The notes beneath the pieces are model-generated. The model worked only from the letters and a program-made list of their open reading frames with translations. It had not been told where the DNA came from and made no database searches. Source: Sabethes cyaneus (Eukaryota; Arthropoda; Insecta; Diptera; Culicidae). Taken from it: a DNA stretch of 64,000 bases. Shown in pieces: positions 32,830 to 44,600 of this stretch. The translations under genes were made by a program, and so were the position numbers. Each line of letters opens with the position of its first letter. The stretch's first letter is position 1. The stretch covers positions 138,359,907 through 138,423,906 of the forward strand of contig NC_071353.1 of NCBI RefSeq assembly GCF_943734655.1, given 5' to 3'.

Positions 32830-33764
32830 CGGGAGGGTATTTTCAGCACGCTACTCAATTCGGCATACATTACCTTTTTTTGCTGCACTTTCCCAAATAA
32901 AAACTTTGCCGCTATTTAACAATACTGAAACGAATGTCGCACTCATATGCTTTAATGTATTCTAACTATTTTCATAAAAATGTAAGTAATTTGCTAAGCT
33001 TTTTATTCAATAAACATCAAAACCACTGTTTTTCCACTAGCACGTAATTAGGCTGAAAAAAACAGAAGCAATCGCTTACGTGTATCCGCTCTTGATGATG
33101 GTTTGGAAAACACACAATTATGATCACATTTACTTATTCTAGAAACTAAACAGCTGTGAATATTTTATCACGGAAGAACCCAAAAATTCCCCTCTGATAA
33201 ATCACTAGCCATTAGCAGCATTTTATTTTTAATTCCAGCATATGGTGCGTTATTTACACTACTACCAATGAGGCACGAAACGCCTGAAAAGCTTCTATCT
33301 TGTTGACATAGCCAGTATTTGAGTGACAACCACTTGCTTCTGGCGCTAATGTATATGAACGATTCAATGATACACTAGCGCCAGCAGTAAGCTGTTGTCA
33401 CTGCAAAACTAATTATCTTCAAAGAGCCCGGAATGTAGGCAATAGCGACACGTTATCCATCGGTCTCTTTTGATCTGTTTTTGCAAAGCATCTAATCCCT
33501 GTGCAGGCTATTTCGGCCGGTCGGATTAAAAAAACACAGACGCCACTATAGAAAATGGGCTCAATTTAGCCGCAGCGACTTAATCATTTCTCGTGACTAT
33601 AACTCAAATTCAGTAGCGTTTCATTAAAACCAATTACACGCCGATATTCAGTAAATAATATTCTATCAACTGGTATAAAAATCTTGTCTTGAATAAATAT
33701 AGTTTCAACGTAATTTCTGAATATTGTTCAGGCTACCGCTTAATGGGCTAGAAATACCCTCTCG
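32830..33764. mobile_element. Candidate 935-bp TIR element
   Basis: CGGGAGGGTATTTTCAGC at the left and CGAGAGGGTATTTCTAGC on the complement at the right form imperfect inverted ends, each flanked by TA (32828-32829, 33765-33766). It lies between two pieces of one Jockey LINE, consistent with insertion. No coding frame is present. With only about 16 of 18 positions matched and no second copy in view, this is tentative. Confidence 0.5.
33323..33401. repeat. 79-nt hairpin
   Basis: GTGACAAC...CTGGCGCTAATGTAT pairs with its downstream complement (about 27 of 32 positions), leaving a loop of about 15 nt. The size resembles a pre-miRNA, but the stem word GGCGCTARTGTATATG recurs near 20955 and 63243, so a repeat-derived hairpin is more likely. 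Confidence 0.6.
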
Positions 33765-33944
33765 TATTATTAATTCTCATAATTTAAAGCATAATTTGAT
33801 ATATTTGTGATATGCACAGAGAAATTTTGTTACAATCTTTGTTATTTTAACTTCTAACGAGACCAAGTTTATAACAAAACACAAAGGATATTTTGTTATA
33901 AAATACTTGTGATTTAGAACTCATCCTGTAATAAATTTGATATT

Positions 33945-35120
33945 TTCATTTGATCGGGTATCGTCAATGCATACAATCAGAGAAGGATGATGTGGAACTG
34001 GTTCCAAGAAACGGTTGTTTCGTTAACTACATGGTTAATTTGATAAAGCATTGCAGGACTATTATTGTCAAGAAGACCACAGATCGTAGAATTTCCAGGA
34101 TCAGGGCAAAGAGATCCGCTGTGGGAGAGGGTTTCCAAGAGCTACTTAACAGATTGAAGTCACCCAATATGAGTAATTTATCGATAGTAGCATGTAGTAG
34201 CAGCAGCAGCGATAGTAGCATCTATCATGACCGAGTAAACCGACTGACAGTGAGCGTCGATCAAGTCGTTGTCCCGAATACGATCAGGTGTGATATATAA
34301 AGCACGCAGAAAAAGTGAGCGATCACTCAGTTTGATAGTCGTCCAAACTTGCTCTACACCGTTCCATGAGATGACTTTAACTTCAAGCCACGACCAACAG
34401 CTATCAGAACTCCACCGCCGGTAGATTTGCAACTATTTCTGGAGTTCCGATCACAACGAAAACGAAAAACTTCATAATCGGAACCAAAAACTTGACAGGA
34501 AACCGTTCCAGAATCAACCCATGTTTCGCATAGAACAATCACATCATAGCAGCAGTCCGATATAGGTCCGATTCAATGGTCGCTAGTCTTCAACATCACG
34601 GTTCATTCCACCGACATTGTGGTAGAACACAATGACATTTTGCTTGCGGCTTGGGATCGAACCTTCATTTTCCACAAAAGTTACGGATACGTCCGATGGA
34701 TGCTGTCCATTATCGACTCTGCTGAAACTCTCGCCATAGTAAGCGGGCTGCGTTTTTTTTGTTGTTGTCAGTAGATGGCATGACTGAGATGCAGCTGTCT
34801 GTCAGTTGAGCGTCCCGGAGATGAAAAAAGATCAAGCGGTAAGACGGGTGGTCAAAAACGCTCGTCGTCAGGAATCGGACAGTAGCAAGACGGTTATCAA
34901 AAGTCTCTGTAGGCCCTAGGAACGGTTGCTGATCTCTGATGGACAGTGATGGATTGGAAAGCGGTGTGCTGGCACACGGAATCTGTTTAGGCAGATGATT
35001 GTTGCCAGTATGTGTATACTTGCCTGGAAATGATGCTTGGGAGAACCCTTCGCCAGACTCAACCCTTGGCTGGTTCGCTGAAAATAGGAATTGACGATCT
35101 TGACTCCAGTCTCCCACAGT
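33945..35120 (-). pseudogene. Jockey-type LINE: ORF1/ORF2 junction and endonuclease
   Basis: On the minus strand, a 135-codon frame (35117-34710) of ORF1-end character precedes an ORF2 start region with VIVFYHNVGGMN. This is followed by VIVLCETWVDSG, then SDYEVFRFRCDRNSRNS and GGGVLIAVGRG, and finally LLILGDFNL. The order and motifs are those of the Jockey-clade endonuclease, including the GDFN catalytic motif. A stop and frame shifts separate the pieces. It ends near 33945, before the RT, the remains of which lie at 32373-32800. Confidence 0.82.
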
Positions 35121-35398
35121 CCGCCAAAGTTAAGTCATTTGGGTGACAGGTTATGTTAACTAGTGAATGCATATACTGCACAGAAACAACACAGCGATGC
35201 GTTGCTCTTTTTGTCGTCTGAATTTCACAACTTGCGATGTTTTATGAAGTTTATAGAAACAAATAGTGATTAAACTTCTCTTCGGAAATAGGTCACGAAT
35301 GCCTGACGTAAATAAGTTTTTGGCAAGGAAATTATAAATATTCCTAGGTTTTCAACGTTTTAATAGATTTTTGAGTAGCAAAAAGTTGGAGAAGAATG
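35121..35398. other. Non-coding DNA
   Basis: Probably the 5' remainder of the Jockey copy grading into flanking DNA. No feature is recognised. Confidence 0.4.
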
Positions 35399-35680
35399 AT
35401 GAGAGAGAGAGAGATAGAAAAGGAGAAATAGAAATGAAGAGAGAAATGAAGAGAGGGTGAGATATAGAGAGATAGAGGAAAAGGAAAAGAGAAAGGTGGA
35501 CGAAAGGTCATGAGAGTGTCAAACATAGTGAGATGAGGAGAAGGAGTGAGCGAGAAAAAAAGGAAATGGGTGGGGAGGAGGGGGTAGAATGAGACAGACG
35601 CGGAAAAAGGTAGGGGGAGATAAGGAGAACGGATAGAGAGAGACAGTAGAAATGGAGTGAGCGGAGAGAGGGACGATCTG
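35399..35680 (+). repeat. GA-rich purine tract
   Basis: About 280 bp almost entirely purine on the plus strand, with GAGAGAGAGATAG-type words and GGAGAAGG variants. Polypurine tracts of this sort can bind GAGA-type factors or form triplexes; no evidence of function is visible. The 35344-35733 minus frame is a composition artefact. Confidence 0.9.
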
Positions 35681-37399
35681 TCTTTTTTATTGTATTTGGT
35701 TATATAGCATATCGAAATTGGCAGCGTTTGCAAACAGATATCGATGTTTTTTTTGTAAATATGAATTTTGTTTTCCCATAGTCGTCAAAGTTTATTTTGT
35801 AAATTTCAATCTAGTAAAAATATATCAGTTTGTTACACTCTTACATCGTTACACCCCTTGTTGCAGATCTCACCTTTTCCTTAGCAGCTACGTGAATCTT
35901 TTATCGAGAAGAAAAACCTTGTCCCTCTTGAACAACTACTCACCACCACCGCCACCACCCAACGACGACGACCACGACGACGATGACGGCGACGGACAAA
36001 AGTGTACGGATGCGAATAAGTAAAACGGAACTATCCCTCCACTCTGGCCGCGCCGCAGCTTCGCTCACTATCCATTCTATTCCACTTCGCTTCAAACGTT
36101 TCCTTTGAGGCTGGCTACTGCTTCCTACGCTCTACACTCTGCGCTATGCTTCATCATCTTTAATGTACGATGGAAGAGTGCCCGCCAGCCTGGAGCCAGT
36201 CTTCTTTCTCCTGCAGCGCCCCGCACCCCACACACCGGACCGGTGGTGCTCGGCGTGGCCAACAACGCGCGCAAAGAAGGAAATCTTTCACCACCCCGTA
36301 TTCAATCCGTTGCACGCTCGCTGTTGTCTCAGCCGCAGAACTGCCAGCCCCCGGGGTCGGTGTTTCGGTGCGTTGGAACGGGTGGATGCATAAGTAGAAC
36401 ATCCCACGGGGAGACGTGAACCGTCGACAGCAGCCAGCAGCAGCAGCCACCCGAAGAAGGCCAGCCCTGGAGTGGCTAGATTGGTTCACGTTGCCTGGTT
36501 GGGTAATTGTTTTTTGCGCTAGTTTCGGTGGCACGAGCGGGGACCGATAGTTTGATGCTACCTAAGATGTTTCCTGTTTTACTTTAACAGGTTTACTGAG
36601 CTAGTAATTGATGGTTGTTATTTACTCATATCAATTTTGAATTGTTCTAAAGAATAAAACCCGTTACAATTGGGTGGATTCACCTTAAAACAACTGTTTT
36701 TTGAAATGATATACATAAATAATTTGGATTGTGGACCACTCTAGAACCCGGATGTACGTGCCGCAATTTTCGGGAGAACTAACGAAAGCATCCGTGTGTG
36801 TGATTCGCGAACGAAGGTACTTTCGTATACGGTTGGCAGATCCCTCTGAACTTTGGCCGTGCCTTTGGAGGCCGCACGGCGTAAGAACCAGAGCCAGCGA
36901 TGAGCAATGTAAACGAAATTCGCAATCTGTAAGCGGAAAGTATAAAATAAAAGTACGCCACTCGTAAAACTTACGAGCGAAACTTTATTCCCTGCATATA
37001 CTCGTACGAGTCGGTATATGGGCGGAACGCCACGCACTGCGAAAGTGCCGACGACGAGGACCGGGGTTTGCTTACAAACATATATTTCGGCGGTTTGCCG
37101 GTTGTAAGTGATGATGCTGTGAAGCTTGGTTTCACGCGAAATGACAGAATTGCGTGCAGCAGGAACTTTCGCTAATGGAGGAGAAAGTGAGAGGGAGGTG
37201 GGTATCCCCACAGATCAATGCAGATAAATTTTTCTGTCGCATTACGTGCTGTTAAATATTTTACGGCCCGCCGTTTTTGGAAACTCAAACAAAGTTGCAG
37301 GAGCGGAGGCCTCTCTGTAGTTGACTTTCAAACCTGAGTGACGCCATAGTGTGACAATAAATATAATTCAGTTGATGTTTCAAAGCAGCATAATTATTT
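35681..37399. other. Non-coding DNA with CAC/GAC trinucleotide run
   Basis: A CACCACCACCGCCACCACC run followed by GACGACGAC-type triplets lies at 35939-35997. 36100-36540 is GC-richer with frames open on both strands (36105-36419 plus, 36160-36534 minus), none with a recognisable domain. 36741-37211 minus is likewise unsupported. The right end merges into the transposase remnant. Confidence 0.45.
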
Positions 37400-38170
37400 T
37401 GGAAACCACAGAAAGTCATGACTAGAAAAAAAATCATCCAGAATCTTCTCCAAAAGTTGCTTGAAAGTATCCACAGTCAATGCTTTGGTGCTACCTAGTT
37501 TGCCTAGCATGTAACTCCATGAAAAGAAATCCAGTGGATTAAAATTAAGCGAGGAGGTAAGCCACTCTTACGAAGAAATAATATCCAGAAAATTGTCCTC
37601 ACCGCAAGACTGTGTAGCATTCGCCTGGTGAGACGGTGCGGAATCTTGTTAGAAGCAGCATGGTGTAGTATTTTTTGACGATGGGAAGCAAATGGTTCTA
37701 CAAAACATTATTGATCAAATATTTAGGGTTGATTTTAAGCCCCGGGCTCAATGGACAGCAATAGAGCCTTTAAATTTTAGAAGAAACACCCCCATAAAAT
37801 CACCCTGGAAACATTCTGGAGCTTTTGAACAGCTAGTTTGTCCTAAAGAATATCAGAAAGATGTGCTGCATATATCCGACTATTTTGTTGGCTGTGGTGA
37901 TCCTCTAGCAGGAATATTTTTCCGTCCCAAAACAAAATTTAAGAATCACTGTGCCGCCTGAGCATCTGCCTACATCTTTCGACTCTTGTAGCCTTCTGCT
38001 TTTCAGTCAAACCCATTGTTTTTTTTTTGTATGGAATCCATCAAAGATCATCTTTCAAATTATTCTTCATGGTTGACTGTGAAATTCCCAGTTCCTTGGC
38101 CATCTTACGTCCAGAAAGATCTGGTTTCCATCGAATACGCTCTCTAACTCGTTTGACTTGTGTCGCTTGG
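37400..38170 (-). pseudogene. Decayed DD37D mariner-type transposase
   Basis: On the minus strand: a helix-turn-helix part (KRVRERIRWKPDLSGRKMAKELGIS), then TEKQKATRVERCRQMLRRHSDS and an ILFWDGKIF segment with the first catalytic Asp. FQNVSRVILWG follows, then DSAPSHQAN with the second Asp, and FNPLDFFSW with the third. Counting codons, 37 residues separate the second and third Asp, the spacing of the DD37D group of the IS630-Tc1-mariner superfamily. Several stops, including one between these two, and shifts make it dead. Terminal repeats were not located. Confidence 0.85.
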
Positions 38171-38277
38171 TGGTACGAAAAATGAGTCTTTCGTTTATTC
38201 TGAATTCATCACACGTTAGAAAATTTTTAAATACAGATTTTACACAAGTTCGTCATGAACTTATTTTATTTATTAAA

Positions 38278-38323
38278 TTGCCTGAATCTACATTTTTCGC
38301 ATTAAGCATTTATTCTTCCCCGA
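38278..38323 (+). mobile_element. tRNA-derived SINE, 3'-end fragment
   Basis: The 46-bp segment TTGCCTGAATCTACATTTTT...CATTTATTCTTCCCC matches the 3' ends of the SINE copies at 11470-11640 and 48056-48213. The tRNA-like head is absent. It is a 5'-truncated scrap. Confidence 0.75.
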
Positions 38324-38518
38324 CAAAAAAATGTACTATTAAATTATTAGTTTACTTGAATTGTATGTAGCAAAACATAAAACGATCACTTTTAAGCTAT
38401 GATGATAAGAAATAAATAAACATAATCCCAAATGTAAATGCAACTTCTCAATTGTCACTATCGAGGTCCCGAATAACGCTACTTACTACATTCATTACAG
38501 TCATTACCTACTTCTCCC

Positions 38519-40240
38519 ATCTCACTACTCACTAGTCACTAATTAGTACTCACTTTTCATTATACGCTACTCACTACACATTATCTCACAACTAACTATC
38601 TCACTACTCACTACTCATTACTCACTAATCACTATATACTGCTCCCAATTCAATGCTTTCTACTCATTACTCACAACTCACTGCTCTCAACTTACTACTC
38701 GCTACTCACTACTCACTTCTCACTACTCATTTCTCACTGCTCACTACTCACTACCCACTCATTGTAATGTTCAGCCATGTGAATACGATCGTTAAACGGA
38801 TAATTATAAATTGCTAGCCACGTAATATAAAATCTCTGCTGCCATGCAAATACACATGCCTACTTTACTTGCCGTGTGAATATTACAGTCTTCGCCATGT
38901 TAATATTAAATACTTCACCGTGTTACTAACTTGTATGCATTCACGTTACACTTGTGTTATACTTATTTCGCTGTCGTCCTTATGTCCCATGACTCTTGAC
39001 CACGACCATGATTCTTGAAATCTCTGGTCGGTAATTAATTCACTCCAACTTTTGAACTTATCGCTTTCGCGATCAAACTACGATTTTTTTATTTAAAATA
39101 TATTTCTTAACGGAGAAGACGGAATTTGCTTAATCAATACAAATTTGGGTAGGAGGAGCTTCAGTTCTAGAATCAATTACTATCCAATCAAATGGTTTAG
39201 TACGAACGGGGCACAGCTGATCATGAATCAGGTCATTGTTCCACCGAACTTCTTCAGAAAAATGCTTATTGCTTAGGATGCATTTTGCGAGTATGGGAAC
39301 ATTAATGAGTTTGAAATGTGGGAAAGGAATTTGGGTTTTATTGGGAACCAAATCGAAATTCGAGACGCGATCTGCGTGATCAGCGTCTACAGAATAATGA
39401 AGTGCATTTATATTGGGGAAAACTGCACTCCATCCAATTGATAGGGCACGGAGTGTTTTCTAGAACTTTATGACCTTGTAACCATCGTAAGAATTGATTA
39501 AATAAGTTTTACTTATTTCTTATACTACATTACTTATTACCCACTACTCACAGCTCTCTAATCACTACTTACTACTCACTACTCTCAAGTTACTACTCAC
39601 TACTCACTTCTCACAACTCAATGTTTACTACTCACTACTCACTATTCACTACTCATTACTCTCTAGTTACTACTTACTTCTTTCTACTCACTTCTCACTA
39701 CTCACTTATTTCTACTCACTTCTATCTACTTAATAACTTTGACAACTGGTCTTTTAAGTGAGAACGAATTCTACTCACTTCTGTCTACTGACTTCTTTCT
39801 ACTGATTTTTGTCTACTCACTATTTCCCACTCACTCCTTTCTACTCACTTCTTTCTACTCACATTTTTCTACTCACTATTGTATGGACAACTTTGACTAC
39901 TAGTCTTAGAAATGAGAAGGAATTCTGCTCACTTCTTTCTAATCACTTCTTTCTACTGACTTTTTTCTACTCACTTTTTTCTACTCACTTCTTTCCATTC
40001 ACTTCTTTCTACTCACTTCTCACTCACGGCTTCTCACTACTCACTTCTCGCAACTCACTTCTTTATACTCACTTCTTTCTACTCATTTCTTTCTACTCAC
40101 CTCTTTTTTACTCATTTCTTTCTACTCACTTCTTTCTACTAACTTCTTTCTGCTCACTTCTTTCTATTCACTTCCTTTCTATTCACTGCTTTCTATTCAC
40201 TTCTTTCACTACTCACTTCTCACTACTCGCTCCTCACTAC
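38519..40240 (+). repeat. CTACTCACTTCTTT-type satellite, left part
   Basis: Degenerate tandem words ACTACTCACT dominate 38519-38765, and TTTCTACTCACTTC words of about 14 bp dominate 39520-40240. A longer block with TGTATGGACAACTTTGAC, a CTAGTCTT word and GAGAAGGAATTCTGCTCAC is embedded at about 39725-39775 (partial) and 39884-39932, and again beyond the gypsy element. 38766-39519 is non-satellite DNA; a 73-codon minus frame (39130-39351) there is unrecognised. Confidence 0.88.
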
Positions 40241-40470
40241 TGTAACAAATTTTGCCACATGGGAAATATCCCTTTACTAAGATTTATACCTAGATCAATT
40301 TGCGATATCGATAACACAAACACTAACAACAATTAGCTTCCGTTCTCAAAGTTTTTATTACAATAAATTAGTCTATAGAGTATGACTCATGAGGTCAGTC
40401 GATAATCCGAAAATTCCTGGTGAAAAAGTCCGCCTAGAGTTGTGCGTGATCGAGTATTTTAGCATTTACA
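40241..40470 (+). repeat. Gypsy 5' LTR
   Basis: 230 bp, TGTAACAAATTTTGCC to AGCATTTACA. AATAAA at 40362-40367 lies about 30 bp upstream of a TCAGT initiator (40395-40399), implying a very short R region with the poly(A) signal in U3. No TATA box is obvious. Confidence 0.95.
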
Positions 40471-40925
40471 TCCTGTAGACAGGATACGGCTAGATTGACT
40501 TGAGCTGAAAAATTCGGATTATAGCGTTTTGTGAAGTTGCGGTGGGAATTTACGGCGAGAAATAGTAAATTTCCCAACCAACAGTGAAAGCACGTGTTTT
40601 TAGATCGGCTTGAGACACGTAGGGTGAAGTCTGACTAAAACAAGACTGAATAACTAAGTTGCGTAAAGCTTAGACTATCCAACTAAGAGTGAAAAGTTCG
40701 GAAAGATAAAATCCACTAGCTGAATCGCGTGTTCGCCGTCGGGAAATACATATCGTACAAACGAGGAGCGCTTCGTCGTCGGGAAGCGAGTTCCGTCGAG
40801 TCCAGTCGCAAGGACAAAAGTTCAGCAGTGGGATTCCGAAGATCGAGTTCCATATATTCCGAACGGATAATACTGTGGACAAAACTGGCCAGTTGTCTAG
40901 TATTGGTGTAAGTGGATAGCGGGGT

Positions 40926-41268
40926 ATGAGCGAATCTGAAAGTGAAATCTACGCTGATTCGGATTCCCGGCTAAGTCTAGATAGCTTACCACCATTCGTA
41001 ACTGATCGCAAGAAGGAGGAGAAAAAGACGGTACAAATTAAAATGGAAAAATCTCTTCAAGAGCAAGTAGAGAGGTTAAAAGCGGAGTTAGATGAACTGA
41101 GGAGACGACCTACAGCGCAGACATCGGGCCAGGCCGAAGCAAGAATGCCAGATTTCCGAGAGATGAAGGAATTTATAACAACATTCGATCCAAAAGTTCC
41201 GTCATGCCCAACTGCTGACGCATGGGTGCGGTCTATTGACGAAACAGGTGAACTATACGGGTGGACAG
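40926..41268 (+). pseudogene. Gypsy gag N-terminal part, truncated by MITE
   Basis: This frame begins with an acidic, serine-rich segment (MSESESEIYADSDS) followed by a predicted coiled coil (LQEQVERLKAELDELRRR, residues 40-60) and a capsid-like start (FITTFDP and DAWVRSIDE). It reads into the hAT MITE at 41269 and meets a stop at about 41336 after MITE-encoded residues. The 365 bp of inserted DNA (element plus one 8-bp duplication) is not a multiple of three, so the frame is broken. The downstream gag-pol frame lies in the phase expected if gag and pol were originally a single polyprotein of about 1,363 residues. Confidence 0.88.
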
Positions 41269-41625
41269 TAGAGATGGTCGGGTATGAAAATTTGAATACC
41301 CGAACCCGACCCGTACCCGATCAAGAAAAAAATTAAAAACCCGTACCCGACTCGAACCCGCAAGTTTATTATTTTTGATACCCGAACCCGACCGCAACCC
41401 GACGGGTACGGGACGAGCCCGGGTACCCGACCATCTTTAGTGTTAAAAAGGTCAATAGAGATACCCGACCCGACCCATACCCGGTTTCAAAAACAAAAAT
41501 TAGAACCCGTACCCGACCCGAACCCGCAAATTATTTTTTTTCAATACCCGAACCCGACCCGAACCCGGCGGGTACGGGTACGGGTGCGGGTTTCGGGCAA
41601 ATTTTCCGCTACCCGACCATCTCTA
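41269..41625. mobile_element. 357-bp hAT-type MITE with dimeric structure
   Basis: Perfect 16-bp terminal inverted repeats, TAGAGATGGTCGGGTA, at both ends. A perfect 8-bp target duplication, GTGGACAG (41261-41268 and 41626-41633), has T at position 2 and A at position 7, as typical of hAT insertions. The TAGAG start fits the hAT TIR consensus YARNG. The interior is made of ACCCGA/ACCCGT words in both orientations. A near-perfect internal copy of the right end (TACCCGACCATCTTTA, 41424-41439) is followed after 16 bp by a TAGAGAT word, so it looks like a head-to-tail dimer. Confidence 0.96.
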
Positions 41626-44600
41626 GTGGACAGATGCTGCACGACTGCACTGCGCTAGGTTGAACCTGGCTGGCTGTGCCAGGTTATGGTTTGAAGGCTG
41701 TCAAAGCCGAGTGAGAGATTGGACAGCATTCAAGCGCGAGATCGAAAAAGGGTTTCCGTCAAAAAAAAAAAATCCTATACACTACCACAAATTATTATCG
41801 GCGAGAAAGTGGAGATATGGCGAGTCGGTCGAAGAATATGTCTACGAAATGCTAGCTATGGGTCGTAAAGGCGGATTTGCCGAAGACACCATCGTAACCT
41901 ACATTGCTGGTGGTCTTCGCCAGTACGCTAATAGAGCTGGTATGACGATCGGAAAAGTTACTACTATAGAGCAGCTACTCGAAGAGTTGAGATGGATTAA
42001 TAATGTAGATGCAGTTACAACCACTAGTAAACTTCCGGAGTACGGTGAGAATAGCGGCGGCCAGAGAAGAAATCCGACAGAAGAAAGTGTTTGTTTCCAA
42101 TGCCACAAACCGGGGCATATTGCGAGAAAATGCCCTTTGATACGGTGTCATTTGTGTAAAAAAGAAGGTCACGTGCAGCGGGAATGTAAGAACATACCTC
42201 ATGGACAAGCTTCAACCCATAAAACAATGAGGGTTATTGATGAAAAAAGTGCGTTTATCAAAAATGTTGTGGTTGGAGGTGTCGCGTTGAAGGCACTGGT
42301 GGACACAGGGGGCAAAATTTCGACCATTCAAGAGAAATATGCCAAAAGTGTGGGTGAAATTCAGCCGAGCCGCAAGGTTTTACGAGGTTTCGGTAAAAAA
42401 GAAGTGTACGTAACCAGCAAAGTGTGCGCTAAATTGAAAATCGATAATATTCATTTGCCAGTAGAGTTACAAATAGTGCCAACATGGGTGCAAGACACCG
42501 CAATAATTTTGGGAGAAGACGTAATCGACCAAGACCGATTGATGATGGTGAAACGTAAGGGAGACGTCAGGTTCGAATGGGAGCAGGATGCACAACCTTC
42601 GACTGGTACGAGCCAGAGAGCAGACGTCATTGGTGAGTCATCGGTTTCCAGAATGTACACGATCGGAGTGGATTCGAAGTTCGAAAAAATCGATGAACGA
42701 GAGATCGACAGCGAGGGCTCACAGGCGGGCAATAGTGAACTGTTTCGACTAATCGAGAATTATCGAGAGTGCTTTGCGTTGAACCTAAGAGAGATGGGTT
42801 GCGCCAAGTCGACAATGATGAAAATTAAGTTAACGGATTCTGAACCAGTATATGTTAAACCGCAAAAGCTCGAGTATATGCGTGAAAATACTTTGATGGG
42901 AATAGTGCACGAATTGTTGGAGTCGGAAATTATCACAGAGACAGAGTCACCGTATAATAGTCGTGTGGTTCTCGTTCCAAAGAAAAATAATGAATACAGA
43001 ATGGCGGTCGACTATAGACTGTTGAATGCCAAAACGGTCAAGGATAAGTTCCCGATGCCGGATATCGAGGCATGTCTGCAGAAGTTAACCGGTGCTGAGT
43101 TGTTCATCACTATCGATCTCTACAGCGGGTACTACCAAATTAGGCTGGACGAAGCTAGTCAAAAGTACACTGCGTTCGCTACGACAGAGGGGCACTATAG
43201 ATTTCTAAGAATGCCATTCGGTTTGGCTAACGGCTGTGCAGTGTTCCAGAGAGCGATGAATAAAATTGTGGAAGCTCTGAGGAAGAAAAATATAGTGATA
43301 GTGGCATATATCGATGATTTGATCATTCCCGGTAAAAGTGAGGAAGAGCTCTTGCGAAAATTTGAAGAGTTGCTGTTGGCGTTACGAGAAGAAGGCTTTA
43401 CAATAAATTTGCGTAAAAGCCAGTTTTTTAAGTCGAGAGTTGATTTTCTTGGATACGAAGTGAGTGCCGAGGGGGTGAAGCCGGGTGAACGTAAAATAAG
43501 AGCGGTGGCGGAATTCCCAGTTCCGACTAATGTACATGGTGTGCAGCAATTTCATGGACTGTCTGGTTTTTTCAGGCGCTTTGTGCAAAATTACAGCCTC
43601 ATAGCGGTTCCACTGTTTCGTTTATTACGAAAGGAGAGCGAGTTTGTGTGGACGGAAGAAGAGCAGCGTGCGTTTAGTGCTATCAAAGATATACTGCTAA
43701 AGCGGCCAGTATTAGTGTTGTTTAATCCAATGGCAGAACTCGAGTTGCATACGGATGCATCCAGCTTAGGGCTAGCTGGAATATTGCTGCAGAAAGATCG
43801 TGAAGAGTGGAAGCCGATCGGATACTTTAGTCGAAAAACGAGCAAATCCGAAGCGGCTTATCATAGTTATGAGTTAGAAATGTTAGCTGTGGTGGCGAGC
43901 ATTGAGCGGTTTCGCCAATTTCTTATCGGGAGATTTTTTGTGATCCGTACAGACTGCTCAGCAATTCGAGATACTTACAACAAACGGGAGATGAATAGCC
44001 GTATCGCCCGTTATTTCTTGAAGCTCATGGAATACGACTTTCGGATTGAACATCGGGAAGGAAAACGAATGCAACACGTGGATGCCCTTAGCCGTTCGCC
44101 GGTCGAAAATCCGAGCAAGGTGCAATCGATTGCTGAAAGTATTATGGTGTTGGAAATTTCTAATAATGATTTCTTGGTGTGTATGCAGCGGCAAGATTCG
44201 CGATTGGTGGATATAATAAATAAACTTTTGCAAGATCCGTTGTGTGATGAGGATCGACAAATACAACAATGTTATGTTTTGGATAATCATCGGCTGTTTA
44301 GGCTCGTCGATGGTAAAAAGCGATTCGTGGTTCCAACTAGAGTACGATGGAGAGTAGTAAAGAGCTATCATGATGATAAGGGCCATTTTGGCGAAGAGAA
44401 AGTCGTGAATATGGTACGAAGTTTCTGTTGGTTCCCAAAAATGTGGAAGTATGTGCGTGCATATATAGCGGCGTGCCCTAAATGTGCGTTTTTCAAATCG
44501 AAACAGGGAAAACCTGAGGGGTTTCTGCATCCGATACCGAAGACGCCGATTCCTTTCCACACTGTACATTTAGACCATCTTGGACCGTTTCCGAGGTCGG

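Noticed and set aside
36105..36534. Overlapping plus and minus frames in GC-richer DNA
   Set aside because: Absence of stops explained by composition; no domain or splice context.
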